Below, piece by piece: positions 51,697 through 62,760 of a stretch of DNA of 64,000 bases. Each line of letters begins with the position of its first letter. The first letter of the stretch is position 1. The position numbers and the translations under genes are program-made. Below the pieces are notes generated by a model. The model was not told where the DNA came from and searched no databases. It worked only from the letters and a program-made list of their open reading frames with translations. The stretch is from Cerrena zonata (taxonomy: Eukaryota; Basidiomycota; Agaricomycetes; Polyporales; Cerrenaceae), in the NCBI GenBank assembly GCA_038087015.1, contig JASBNA010000113.1, forward strand, positions 1 to 64,000. The letters are read 5' to 3'.

Positions 51697-52713
51697 ATGG
51701 CTACTGAAAAAATTTCATTCTTATTAAACTGGCAACCAACTCCTTATCACATTCCAATTTACATTGCTCAATTGAAAGGTTACTTCAAGGATGCTGGGGT
51801 TGATATCTCGATCTTAGAACCTTCTAACCCTTCTGATGTAACTGAATTGATTGGTTCAGGTAAAATCGATATGGGATTGAAAGCTATGGTTCACACCTTG
51901 GCTGCTAAGGCAAGAGGGTTCCCAGTTACTTCTGTTGCTTCCCTTTTGGATGAACCATTCACCGGTGTATTGTATTTGGAAGGATCTGGTATCACTCCTG
52001 ATTTCCATTCTTTGAAAGGTAAAAGAATTGGTTACGTTGGTGAATTTGGTAAGATTCAAATTGATGAATTAACGAAACATTATGGTATGACTCCTGATGA
52101 CTACACTGCTGTTAGATGTGGTATGAATGTTGCTAAGTACATCATTGAAGGTAAAATCGATGCTGGTATTGGTATCGAATGTATTCAACAAGTTGAATTA
52201 GAAGATTACTTGAAAAAACAAGGTAGACCAATTTCTGATGCTAAGATGTTAAGAATCGATAAATTAGCTGAATTAGGTTGCTGCTGTTTCTGTACTATCT
52301 TATACATTTGTAATGATAAGTTTTTGGAAGCAAACCCTGAAAAAGTTAGGAAATTTTTGGTTGCAATTAAAAGAGCTACTGATTATGTCTTATCCAATCC
52401 AAAACAAGCTTGGGAAGAATATTCCGATTTCAAACCTCAAATGACTTCTCAATTGAATCAAAAAATGTTTGAAAGATGCTTTGCTTACTTTTCTGAATCA
52501 TTATACAATGTCCATCGTGATTGGAGAAAAGTTACTGCTTACGGTAAGAGATTGGAAATCTTACCTCAAGATTATCAATCTAACGACTCTAATGAATACT
52601 TATCTTGGCCAGAACCAAAAGAAGTTGATGATCCAACCAAGGCTCAAGAAATGATGCTCGCTCACCAAGAAGAATGTAAAGCTTGTGGGGGCTATAGAAG
52701 ATTGGCCGTATAG
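51697..52713 (+). CDS. THI5: HMP-phosphate synthase Thi5
   Basis: 338 residues, aligning without gaps for most of its length to S. cerevisiae Thi5. It has the periplasmic-binding-protein fold start [20 protein letters not shown], Lys62 (PLP-binding) and His66 (the histidine donated to the product) in [19 protein letters not shown], and the CCCFC motif at about 195-199. The enzyme makes the pyrimidine half of thiamine from its own His66 and bound pyridoxal phosphate, one turnover per protein. The tail keeps a [16 protein letters not shown] cysteine pair. The gene is intact and strongly codon-biased, suggesting high induced expression. Confidence 0.96.
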   Translation: MATEKISFLLNWQPTPYHIPIYIAQLKGYFKDAGVDISILEPSNPSDVTELIGSGKIDMGLKAMVHTLAAKARGFPVTSVASLLDEPFTGVLYLEGSGITPDFHSLKGKRIGYVGEFGKIQIDELTKHYGMTPDDYTAVRCGMNVAKYIIEGKIDAGIGIECIQQVELEDYLKKQGRPISDAKMLRIDKLAELGCCCFCTILYICNDKFLEANPEKVRKFLVAIKRATDYVLSNPKQAWEEYSDFKPQMTSQLNQKMFERCFAYFSESLYNVHRDWRKVTAYGKRLEILPQDYQSNDSNEYLSWPEPKEVDDPTKAQEMMLAHQEECKACGGYRRLAV

Positions 52714-52845
52714 TTGTATAACTTTTAGTAAAATTATGACAATTTTTAAACAAACCAAAAAAAAATAAAAACATGTAGAAACTGAAGCAATTTATTCGCT
52801 ATATAAACATGATATTACTATTTACAAGAACTTACTGAAAAAGGC

Positions 52846-53826
52846 TTATTTGTAAAGGAATCCTAACCATGATTCTTTTCTGGCTTCTCTTTCAGCTTGT
52901 GGGATAAATGCATCGACATGCTTTCTGATTTTTTCAGCACCTTCCTTAGCATCGGCTTCTCTTCCAATAACATCAACAAAGTTACCTTCAGAATCCATTA
53001 AGTAGAAAAAGATTGAATGATCAACTAAATAATCTTGACCTGGTTGAACATTTGGAGGAGTGGAAAAGTAAACACGATATTTCTTACAAGCATTCTTTAC
53101 ATTATCATAAGTACCAGTCAACCCAATTATAGAGGGATGGAAATCCGCTAAGTATTGTTTGACAATATCTGGAGAGTCTCTATTAGGATCACAAGTAATA
53201 AATAATGGTTGCAATTCAATATTGTCATTTTTCTTCAAATCTTCCAACATTCCACCCAATTTTTCCAATTCATCGGGACAAACATCAGGACAATGAGTGA
53301 AACCAAAGTAAATTATTGAGAATTTCTTATCATCATTTTTCAAATTCTCTTGAGTAAATGGCTTACCTTCAGTATCAATTAAATTGAAATTTCCTCCAAT
53401 CAATGGTTTCCCATGCCCTCTTCTGGATTCAACTTCTCTTTGGATTCTCAATTTTTCTTTTTCTTTACTAAAATAATAAGTAGCAGCACCACCAAGCACA
53501 ATCAAGACAACAACGGCCTTCCACGAGGCAAATTCAATACTGTTACTCGAAGCAAAACTTTTACTCCCTTGTTGAGATCCACCAATAGCAACTCTACTTA
53601 ATGGTCTCTTTTTTGGTTGAGCTTCGTCTTTGACTTCTCCTTTGGCTTCTTCTGTTTTCTTGGCCTCTGGTTTTGATGGTTGGTCCGGGGTTTGTTCCTT
53701 TGCTTCATTCGATATTATTCTGGAATGACTGAATAATCTAGTGCCAAACACTGGTGTTGGCCTTGCCAAACAGCCTATTCTAGAGCCTCTGATAGCTCTC
53801 ATATGCATCAAAGTTCTACCTAACAT
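52846..53826 (-). CDS. SCO1: Mitochondrial copper chaperone Sco1
   Basis: 326 residues. A mitochondrial presequence (MLGRTLMHMRAIRGSRIGCL), a charged linker, one membrane segment (WKAVVVLIVLGGAATYYF, about 106-123) and a thioredoxin-like domain. The CxxxC copper site is FGFTHCPDVCPDELEKL and the copper-binding His lies in DYLVDHSIFFYLMD. This is the complete Sco1/Sco2 layout; Sco1 delivers copper to Cox2 in the intermembrane space. The Lys/Glu/Pro-rich linker is longer than usual. The gene is intact. Its 5' end faces the RKM1 gene across 175 bp. Confidence 0.93.
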   Translation of the reverse strand: MLGRTLMHMRAIRGSRIGCLARPTPVFGTRLFSHSRIISNEAKEQTPDQPSKPEAKKTEEAKGEVKDEAQPKKRPLSRVAIGGSQQGSKSFASSNSIEFASWKAVVVLIVLGGAATYYFSKEKEKLRIQREVESRRGHGKPLIGGNFNLIDTEGKPFTQENLKNDDKKFSIIYFGFTHCPDVCPDELEKLGGMLEDLKKNDNIELQPLFITCDPNRDSPDIVKQYLADFHPSIIGLTGTYDNVKNACKKYRVYFSTPPNVQPGQDYLVDHSIFFYLMDSEGNFVDVIGREADAKEGAEKIRKHVDAFIPQAEREARKESWLGFLYK

Positions 53827-54001
53827 CTTACGGATCTAACTTATTAATGATTAAAGTAGTTGATCAGTTGAAACTTTTCATAATCTCACCATTTTTCTGA
53901 TTTTTTGTTTTCTCAGTGTGCACTCCGAAGACATCGAAATATTGAAAATTCTGAGGGAAGAGAAGATCAACGACGTCTTTTCAATGGATATTAAACTGAA
54001 A

Positions 54002-55856
54002 ATGTCTAGTATTACAGGATTAGTTGAATGGGCATTGGAAAACGGTGCTCAAATAGCTCCAGAAATTGAATTCAAAGAAGTTGGCGAGTCCAATATTGGT
54101 GGTGTTTATAAGGATGCAAATAAAAAGGAACGAGTTTTGCAAGATGGAAATTCAATAAAACTTCCAATTAAATTGGCTATAACTCTTTCAAATGCTATCG
54201 AATCGTTCAATAAAGATGACGAGACTGATTTTGAAGACGTCAGTTCCAAGACCCTCAACACGAATTCCGTGCTTAAGTTATACTTAGCCCGTGAAAGAAC
54301 CAGTGAGTTTATTGAGAAATCTTTTCATAAAGAATATTTAAAACTCTTACCTGGCTTTTCCCAAATGGAGCTCACCATACTTTTGGGATGCCAAAGATAA
54401 AGCTTATTTAAAAGGTACCAATTTGGGTAATTCAATCAAGGACAATCTTGGTCAATTAGTTGAAGAATGGTGGCAAATGATTAATCAATTACCAGAAGGA
54501 ATAAAGAAACCAACTCAACATTTCGTTAATATGAAATTCTATTATGAATTCAAGTTTTACACTGACGATGATTTGTATAAATATTTTGTCAGTGACGAAG
54601 ACGTTGAGAATTGGACTAGTTTCGCCAATTACCTTATGGGCATCAATGATATTGAAATCAAGATCTTTCCCAGCATATTTATTGAAGGATAACATCGAGA
54701 GTAAACACACTTTCAAGGATGATGAGGTGATGTTGTTGCCATTGATTGATTTATTGAACCACAATCCAAAGGCTTTAGTCCATTGGTCAGTGAATAAATC
54801 GGATGACCAAGCGTATTTCAATTTCAAAGCAGACCAGGATAATGAATTTCCTGAAGTTTTCAATAACTATGGTCAAAAGGGTAACGAAGAATTACTATTG
54901 GCCTATGGATTCGTTATTGAAGGTAATCCAGCCGATACTACTGCTTTGAAAATTAAGTTACCAATTGAATCGTTACCAGGGTTTGGAAGAAAAGGGTGTA
55001 AAATTTCCAAAATTATCAGATTATACTACTTCAGTCATAAGAAATGATGAAACCGAAACTGGAAAGGACAACTACAAACAATACGAAGACGGAATAATTT
55101 TTTTCATTTCTCGTACCACTGTTCCTGACAATCTTATACTACTTTTCCAATGGTTAGTTAAGACTCCATGGGAGAAATCCTTAACTCTTAGAATGAAACT
55201 AGCTGGTATCAATCAATTACGTCAAGCACTTGATGCAAAATTGAGTATAATCAATAACATCAAGATTCCAACAAATGAAAATGAATCGAAAATATTATAA
55301 AACTATTGAAGTTTATATAAAGTCTCAAAGGGAGATTTACTCTGGTAGTATTAAAAGTTTGAAAAAACTTGAAAAAGAACTATTAGCTGATTCCAAGAAC
55401 AAGAAAAGATTTGTTACTTTGAAGAATGTATATAAAAAAGATATCAAATTCCAAAGATCATTGACTGTGAGTTTAGGGGTTATTTCTTATGACGCCATTG
55501 TTGATTTAGGCTTGCAAGATCAAGTTTGGTTGCTTTACTTGATTCGTTGTTTCAACCGTGACAGTTATCAAGAAGAGCAAGAAGATGAACAATATATTCC
55601 AGAATGGATCACCAGAGCTTTTAAAAAGATGCATGATGAAACTGAAATGAGTGCACAAGACGTGGTCAATTTCAAAGAGTTATACCAGGGGTTAATAATT
55701 CCCTTGAACTCAGCAGTTCCAGAGATTTACAATAAGGGTAAATGGACAGTTAAAGAATTATATGTTAGTGGGAAGTTATTAGATATAATTGGATTTGTTA
55801 GAGGTAAAGAACAAGAGACTATCTTGGTAAAACCAACCGATGGAGAACTCGATTAA
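54002..55856 (+). CDS. RKM1: SET-domain lysine methyltransferase, Rkm1-like, four frame changes
   Basis: About 620 residues across five frames. The ATG at 54002 (MSSITGLVEWALENGAQIAP) matches the start of S. cerevisiae Rkm1. Later segments also match: SSPYFWDAKD, GTNLGNSI, LLPLIDLLNHNPKALVHW and NNYGQKGNEELLLAYGFVIE (SET core and post-SET substrate region), then KLSDYTTSVI. Rkm1 methylates ribosomal protein L23. Frame changes near 54370, 54640, 54980 and 55300 are all equivalent to one extra base. Every block is conserved, so a dead gene is unlikely. The related Efm1 is an alternative identity. Confidence 0.8.
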
Positions 55857-55967
55857 GTATACACTAAAAATCACGGGAAATAATACATAATAATAATTAG
55901 ATTTGTTTATAAAGAAATATGTAGATAACGATGAGGAAACTCCTCTAATAAAGCAAAAAAAAGCCAT

Positions 55968-56552
55968 TTAATCTTCCTTGATACCACCAGCACCACTTGC
56001 TTCAGCAGCTTCGACAGAGTGTTTATCGGTTTTAACTTCAGCACCACCAGCACCACCTTGTAAAGCTTGTAATAAACCTGGAGCAGCTTTGAAAGGTCTC
56101 TTCAAATCACCAGAAGCAGGAGTACCAAAAAGGTGGATTTTGACAATATTTGATTCCAAAGCAGACTTAACAGAAGAAACAGATTGCATAACCAATGGAT
56201 TAGTGAACTTCATATATATATGCATGAAACCCATCATGGCTAAACCAGTGAAGATACCTCTAATTAAAGTATCAACTTGTTTTAAATCATATTCTTTAAC
56301 GGTGGTGACGACTGCCTTTGGTTCGGTTTCACCAGACATTGGATTGGCTGGTTCGACGTATTTCAAGGTGGTCAAGTCATTCTTCTTGTTGATAACGTAT
56401 TTAGTGTAAGAATAGATCAAAAAGGCAACAACTTGACAAGAAGCATAGAAAGCACGAACATAGAATAAAACATCTGGATTTTCCAAGTCTAAACGACGAG
56501 AAACTTGCATCATGACAAGCATGACTGCCAAATTGGTGATAGCTGGGTTCAT
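55968..56552 (-). CDS. PHO88: PHO88/SND3 ER targeting protein
   Basis: 194 residues from MNPAITNLAVMLVMMQVSRR, the start used by relatives. An in-frame ATG seven codons earlier is less likely. NDLTTLKYVEPANPMSGE, VTTVKEYDLKQVDTLIRGIF, MMGFMHIYMKFTNPLVMQSV and VKIHLFGTPASGDLKRPFKA follow yeast Pho88 closely. Pho88/Snd3 is an ER membrane component of the SRP-independent targeting route. The C-terminal tail is Gly/Ala-rich and ends in SGAGGIKED. The gene is intact and codon-biased, suggesting abundance. Confidence 0.94.
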   Translation of the reverse strand: MNPAITNLAVMLVMMQVSRRLDLENPDVLFYVRAFYASCQVVAFLIYSYTKYVINKKNDLTTLKYVEPANPMSGETEPKAVVTTVKEYDLKQVDTLIRGIFTGLAMMGFMHIYMKFTNPLVMQSVSSVKSALESNIVKIHLFGTPASGDLKRPFKAAPGLLQALQGGAGGAEVKTDKHSVEAAEASGAGGIKED

Positions 56553-56799
56553 CGTGATTCTCTTCTCAATCAATCAAGTATATCCTTCTTGGTGTTTAAC
56601 CGGAAACAAGAAGAAGAAGAAGAAGAAAGGAGTAAAACTCAACGAAAAATTAATTTTTCAGCGTTGTTAACTTTTTATCAAAGGCAAAAAACGAGAGAAA
56701 AAGTGAGAACTTCGAAGAATAATTGGGTTTTTCAACTACTAGACGGAATTACAAAGATTAATGAGCTTACAATATTGGTATGCTTTGTATTGTTGTAGA

Positions 56800-59536
56800 T
56801 CAGATCAAGGCATCGTTGTAGATCAGATCAAGCTCGTTGTCTTCATCGAAGGAAACGTCACCGAATTCCCAGCATCCCAAATGCTGTTTTTTGGCAGTCT
56901 GTTGAGCATTGGTGATTTCTTTGACGTAGTCAGCGACCAGAGATTTGACTAGTTTGGAGTCAACGATACCCCAACCTTCAGAGACCAATTGTTTGTTGAT
57001 GGTGTAAGTTGGGTCTTTCAAGGATTGTTCTGAGTCGTAGAGAACGGCATCAAAGTCAACTCCGTTTGTAGACGAAGGTAAGGCACTGAGAACCAATTTT
57101 TTATCGAAGGATAAATCTTCTAAAGTGTACAAGGCTTCAGTTAAGTAGTCTGTTGGTTTGGTTGGTGGTAATTTGATATTTTGTAATTGACAGGTATGGG
57201 CAAAAGGTGGGTATTGGGTAAGGTTGAATTGGCTTGGTAATAATCTTAAAGAGCTAAGAGGGACTTGGTCTATATTACCAAAATCGATATGTTTAACCTG
57301 GTATTCATTAGTTGACTTATCGAAATTGACTACTCTTCCACGATAGTATTTACCGTTTTCGCTAAATTTAGCAGAAACCAATTCAGCCTTTTTAGGAGGT
57401 TTTGTCAAATTGAATGGAAGATCAGTTGAGTTAGAGCTTGCACTTGGCAATTGAGAATGAAATTGACCAAAACCATTCTTGAATTCGGAAAATTTTTTAA
57501 CAGTGGAAGCATCTAACTTATGGTAACTGATAATACCAGAGGTATCAATGTCAGTAACTTCGATATCGAAAAACTGGGGTTTTGAATCAATTGATAGTTT
57601 CAGAAGTTTATTAGCGGTTTCTTCGTCTTGTTTACGAGCTGCTTCCTTTGGATCGTAATTTGACCAAACACCCTTTTTCAATTCTTTGGCAGATTCTTCG
57701 GATTTGACTAATTCATCATAATATTTATTACTGCTAGCAGCAATTTCATGAATTGAACTATAACCATTTTCCAATAACAAAGTTTGAATAGGTAATAAAG
57801 ATTTCGAATTTGCATATAAATTACCAATAAAAGATCCAATTTTATCAAGATCGTAAATTTCAAATTCAATTGGTCTTTGTAAAAATTTTTATTTAAGAAT
57901 TTGATACCTTGTTCATTTGCCATTGATTTTTCGTTACTTAAACCTCCTAAAACTAAAGTTAATCTTGAACCTTCTTTTGGATTGAATAATTTGATTCTAT
58001 TAACTCCTGAAATGAAATCAACGTAATATCCTCCAATTCTTCCCTTTTTACTGAAAGAATTGAAAAAAGTCTTAGCCTTGGTGGCATTTTCACTTGCATC
58101 AACGATTCTAGTACCAACAGTTAATATCTTATTAATATCTCCACTGAACCAAATTCCCTTTTTAGCATCGTTCTTTGCCTTTTCTTCTAATTCCACCAAA
58201 CGATCCCAATTTAATGATCTTTCATGACTAGTGGCTTTATTATGTTTAATAACTGATGCCCAACCGTTATTAACAAGTAATTCTGATAAATCTTGATTAC
58301 CAAACTTAAAGCTAACTAAAAATCTTGAATCAAGTCCTAAGTCAGCATTTGCTTCACGGTATCCATCAATGTATAATTGGCCAGTCTTACCAATGACTTG
58401 ATTTCTGACAAATTCACGAGCAGTGTTAACAAGAGCTTGTTGTTGTAATTTATTTGAAGTAACAGTTAAATCATTTGGACGAGGAGCACGTAACGAGGCC
58501 AATTGAACAGTTATTTCCTCTTCGGAATTGGGCAAGCGGAAGTTTAAAGTGTCAGCATTGATGACTTTAGCAACGGTGACGTTATTAATAGAAGAACCAG
58601 GTTTTAAATTTTTACTACCGATAACTTTTGTAGTTGATGGGGCGGGTGCTGAAACAGAATTACTAAATAATCCTTTAGCCAAACTCTTAGCAGATTGTTC
58701 TGCTCTTCTTAAGCCGCTCATATAAGTGGAGCCAACCAAAGTAGACTGCCAATCAACAACTTCTGCAAACCCGTTTTCCAATAACTTTTCATGGATATTA
58801 TTTCCTGAAGGATGTTCAATAATACCAATTGGCAACCCGGTTTGGTTTTCTCCAATGACTTTAACCTTGATATTAGACTTGGTAGTTAACAATTTATCTT
58901 CAACGTAAACCTTAGCTTGTTGGGCAATCTTGACATTAGTAGAATCATCAGTTCTTGGACATTTGATACCAGCCAATATGATTGGCGTAGATGAATGCTG
59001 AGACTTATTAAGCAACAAGCGTGTAACAATACGGTCACCACTAATGACTTTTTCTACAATGGCACCAACCGAGTTTTGTTTGACTTTCTCTAAAATCGAA
59101 TCATCAAATTGTATTAATTCAATTTTTGGTTTAGAGTCATCCCATATTCCAATTGACTGAGACTTAGCTTTGTTTTGCAAACCGTACAAGTTTTGAATGA
59201 ACTCATTAGTGCTATCATCGTCTTCAGTCAAGTTTCCTTAACTTGAACAAGTCCACGTTCAACCAAGTACTCAATTAATGATTTGAATATTGGTGCTTGG
59301 ACATCACCAAATTCTTTGCCACTAGCTGGAATCTTGTATAAAACCTTAAACTTGATTTCCTTGCCAATCAACAACTGTCTCAAAAACTCTTTTGTTTCAA
59401 AACTATCGTGGCCACGAACATACGAGAGAGTTAATAACCTTTCTGGTGCTGGAAATTGGGCAGTTTTTGTGGGGACAAGTACAAGAGTGTCAGCACTTAA
59501 CACATTCTTAACTTTAGCAGCAAATAATTGAACCAT
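56800..59536 (-). CDS. Tudor-SN (SND1/p100-type) nuclease-like protein, two frame changes
   Basis: About 910 residues with repeated staphylococcal-nuclease-like folds followed by a Tudor domain (SENGKYYRGRVVNFDKSTNE, then VKHIDFGNIDQVPLSSLRLL) and a last partial SN fold. The ATG at 59536 (MVQLFAAKVKNVLSADTLVL) matches the usual start. Tudor-SN acts in RNA regulation and stress granules. It is absent from S. cerevisiae but kept in many other fungi. Frame changes at about 59240 and 57893 each look like one base lost from a homopolymer (an A-run after GAA, and a T-run coding Phe). Catalytic SN residues are not obviously kept. Confidence 0.85.
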
Positions 59537-59782
59537 GGTAGCAGCACTTTTCTCAATCTCCTCAGTAATCAATGGTATTGTTGGCCAATGCTTTAATATC
59601 AAAAGATCCAAGATCAGATCAAGATTGAAAAATTTGGTTTTTTTGGGAAATTCTCCTCTGGCCTTAAAAAAGAATTCCGTGCGCTGTCCAAAAAATCACC
59701 AAATCGATCAAAAGACTTTATTAAATTGAGACATAATTTGGGATATTCATCTATTGATAAGCCCAGAGACCAGTTGAAAGCG

Positions 59783-60286
59783 ATGCCTCCCCGTTCCACT
59801 GCCCAGAAAAGACTTTTGAAAGAATACCAGCAACTTGCGAGAGACCCTCCACCGGGAATTGTGGCAGGCCCGGTTTCTGAAGATGATTTATTTACCTGGG
59901 AATGCTTATTGGAAGGACCAACTGATACTCCGTACGAGAATGGGATATTCCCGGCCGAATTAAAATTCCCCCAAGATTATCCGTTGAGTCCACCGTCATT
60001 GAAGTTCGATCCACCTTTGTTGCACCCTAATATTTATGCTGATGGGAGTGTTTGTATATCGATTCTTCATGCTCCGGGAGAAGATCCCAATCAATACGAG
60101 CGCCCCGAAGAAAGATGGTCTCCAGTGCAGAGCATAGAAAAGATCTTGTTGAGTGTCATGTCCATGTTGGCAGAGCCTAATCCTGAAAGTGGAGCCAACA
60201 TTGATGCTTGCAAGTTATGGAGAGATGATCGTGAAGAGTATAATAGACAAATCCGTGCTCATGTTCGAAAGACATTGGGACTTTGA
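59783..60286 (+). CDS. UBC7: Ubiquitin-conjugating enzyme Ubc7
   Basis: 167 residues from [20 protein letters not shown]. The E2 fold includes [34 protein letters not shown], the [16 protein letters not shown] active-site segment (catalytic Cys), the acidic [18 protein letters not shown] loop insertion typical of Ubc7/UBE2G, and [18 protein letters not shown]. Ubc7 works with Cue1, Hrd1 and Doa10 in ER-associated degradation. The frame is open upstream without an ATG. It is divergent from Tudor-SN across 246 bp. The gene is intact. Confidence 0.95.
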   Translation: MPPRSTAQKRLLKEYQQLARDPPPGIVAGPVSEDDLFTWECLLEGPTDTPYENGIFPAELKFPQDYPLSPPSLKFDPPLLHPNIYADGSVCISILHAPGEDPNQYERPEERWSPVQSIEKILLSVMSMLAEPNPESGANIDACKLWRDDREEYNRQIRAHVRKTLGL

Positions 60287-60603
60287 TTGACTACGTCATT
60301 AATGGCATCCGGTATGTTTATAGATAATCTTATACCCTTATATATTTCCTGTAATATTAGAAAATTTTCAATAAATGGTGATTGCGTAATGTTATAACAT
60401 GGAGACGACCAGGTCTGCAAACGTAATCCGCTGTCATTAATCTTCTGACATGGGTCATTTGTTGATTCGTTGTGGTTGAGTTCTCTTAATCAATATATCT
60501 ACAATTTTATCCTAATCAATTTATCTAAATCATTTTGTTTAGTCATCTGGTCTCCTAATAACGCGATTTTTTATTCTATACTACTTCTAATCCCAGACCA
60601 GCG
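60287..60603. other. Intergenic, nothing seen
   Basis: About 320 bp between UBC7 and the polyamine oxidase gene, AT-rich and promoter-like, with no recognised motif. Confidence 0.4.
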
Positions 60604-62045
60604 ATGCCATCGAACGAAATTTGTATAATTGGAGCAGGGGTTGCAGGATTGAAAGCTGCTCAAACCCTTGTGGACTCATCCAAGTTTTCCTCTAAAGATT
60701 TGGTTATCTTGGAGGCTCAAGATTATGCTGGAGGAAGGCTTTTAACCAGCGATGTAAAAGAATCAAAATTAGGATTGAAGTATGATTTGGGTGCTGCTTG
60801 GTTCCATGACTTACTATCGAACCAAACCTTGGCCGACTTGGTTGCCGCCAACGATCCTGACATCTTTGACGTGGGGAAGGATGGGTATTTCGACAATAAG
60901 GATCGCAAAGTGTATAACCAAGACGGTCCGGTCAATATGATTGAACTGAAGTTGAACCGGGTAGTGGAGGAAATGGAGAAATTCATCGAAATATACTTCC
61001 ATGACTCTTTAGACGTGAAGGATGTATCGTTGAGTGAAATCATTGAAGAATACAAGAGAAAGTATGATGTTTTCCTTACTCCGATTCAGAAAAAATTAAG
61101 TGGTCAAATATTAAGGTACTTAGAGTTATGGTATGGTATAACCTGGGATAAGATAAGCGGGAAGTATGCTATAATGGATCACCATGGACGTGATCTATAT
61201 AATAAAAGGGGATACAAATCTCTAATTGACTATTTATGCAAATCCATTCCTCCACAACAAATCCATTTAAACACTCAAGTAAAGAAGATAAATCGAAATA
61301 ACCAACTCAATGACTATAACATAGCTTTGGAAACAGCCAATGGGGAGGTATTTTTCTGTAATTACTTGGTGGTTACTGTTCCTCAAAGTGTTCTTCAACT
61401 AGACCCCAAACATCCCTATGGTTTAGAATGGAATCCTCCTCTTCCAGAAAGAATAACCGATGCTTTATCATCAATCATTTTGGTGCTTTGGGTAAAGTTG
61501 TTTTTGAGTTTGCAACCCCTTGGTGGGACCTTAACGAAGATCGTTTTTTAATTTTAGCTAATGAAAATGATACCGTCCCTTCCAAGCAAATCACAGAATC
61601 CCCCTCGCCATTCACTTTCCCAGCGTACGTGCTCAACTATGCTTCAATACATAAATCGGCCAGTGCAAGCAGTCTTGTTATTCTTACTCAATCGCCACTA
61701 ACCGAATATTTAGAGGCACATCCCGAGAAGGCTTGGTCTTACTACGAACCAATGCTTCGCCGCCTCTGTGCCCCCGGCCAGTCAGTCGCCGACCCCATCA
61801 ACACCATCACCTCCAAGTGGACCCAGAACCCGTTTATTCGGGGGTCCTACGCTGCTCTTCACGTCGACGACGACCCTTCGGACTTGATCATCCAGCTTCT
61901 GGCCCAGTTCCCCGGCACCGGCCTCTACAACTGCCCAATCCGCTTTGCCGGCGAGCACACCATTTCTGACGGCGCCGGATGTGTACACGGTGCTTATCAA
62001 AGCGGCATTGATGCTGCAAACTGGATCATCGATAACAAAGTATAG
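60604..62045 (+). CDS. FMS1: FAD polyamine oxidase (FMS1/CBP1-like), one frameshift, GC-rich 3' part
   Basis: About 480 residues across two frames. The N-terminal Rossmann motif ICIIGAGVAGLKAAQTL and VILEAQDYAGGRLLTSD bind FAD. The C-terminal IRFAGEHTISDGAGCVHGAY is the second FAD signature. The family includes S. cerevisiae Fms1 (spermine to spermidine plus aminopropanal for pantothenate) and Candida corticosteroid-binding protein Cbp1. The frame changes near 61480, equivalent to one lost base, joining ALSSI to HFGALGKVVFEF. From about 61735 to 61985 the codons turn sharply C/G-ending (LRRLCAPG, then NTITSKWTQNPF), unlike the AT-rich first part. Confidence 0.85.
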
Positions 62046-62194
62046 TCTTTGCAACCCTAGCTTCGTCGCTGTGTACGGGTGTATTTGTTGAACTCATCAA
62101 AAAAAAAAAAATTTTTTTTTTTTTTTCATTAATTGAATACTGAAAGAATAGTGAAGAACAACTACATAAGTTATTTAGATTAGCCAAATACATA
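62046..62194. promoter_or_regulatory. YPL225W/CHP1 promoter with Rap1-like site
   Basis: A perfect TGTACGGGTGT at 62072-62082 lies 113 bp before the ATG, followed by an A-run and a T-run. Confidence 0.5.
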
Positions 62195-62632
62195 ATGTCT
62201 ACCTTTAACGCCGAGTCTGCCGAAAACTTAGAAGACATCGAAAAACAATTCGCTGTCAAGGCTGTTATGCAAGCCGAAACCTACTGGGGGTTATTAGAAA
62301 AAATCCCAGGATCCAAGTTAAAATTGACCAAACAAGATGATTTCATATTGGAAACCTTATTAGAAGATTTCCCAGAATTTAAAGAACCAGGTAATGTTGC
62401 CGTCATTGACGAAGCTTCCATGAAGAGTCCATCTGGTAAAGCCAAGTGGAGAACTTTCTGTGAAAAATTCAAAGAAATGGAAGATTACAATTTCGGTACT
62501 TTATTAAGAACCAAGGCTTCGGATGAATACTCTCAAGACGGTACCATATTTGCCGTTAGAATTCAATTCTACGCCATTGAAATTGCCAGAAATAAATACG
62601 GTTTAAACGACTGGGCTGCTGCCAAAAACTAA
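62195..62632 (+). CDS. CHP1: eEF1A chaperone Chp1 (YPL225W/PBDC1 family)
   Basis: 145 residues, nearly colinear with S. cerevisiae YPL225W: NLEDIEKQFAVKAVMQAETY, TKQDDFILETLLEDFPEF, WRTFCEKFKEMEDYNFGTLL, RTKASDEYSQDGTIFAVRIQ and FYAIEIARNKYGLNDWAA. The family (human PBDC1) binds nascent translation factor eEF1A and assists its folding at the ribosome. It is cytosolic. Codon bias is strong and the gene is intact. The Rap1-like site close upstream would suit a gene tied to translation capacity. Confidence 0.92.
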   Translation: MSTFNAESAENLEDIEKQFAVKAVMQAETYWGLLEKIPGSKLKLTKQDDFILETLLEDFPEFKEPGNVAVIDEASMKSPSGKAKWRTFCEKFKEMEDYNFGTLLRTKASDEYSQDGTIFAVRIQFYAIEIARNKYGLNDWAAAKN

Positions 62633-62760
62633 CTTCCCTATTCTTCATCCTTTGTACATTATATATCTTAAACCTCAACCACTCTCAATATCTTTTATAA
62701 ATACATACTTTTGAGTCCATTTTTCTTGTAGGTCTTTCCAATTACTCATGTTCATATCAT

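Noticed and set aside
3504..55856. Programmed +1 frameshifting as a shared mechanism
   Set aside because: The sites share no slippery heptamer, four changes in one gene is implausible, and missing-base events also occur.
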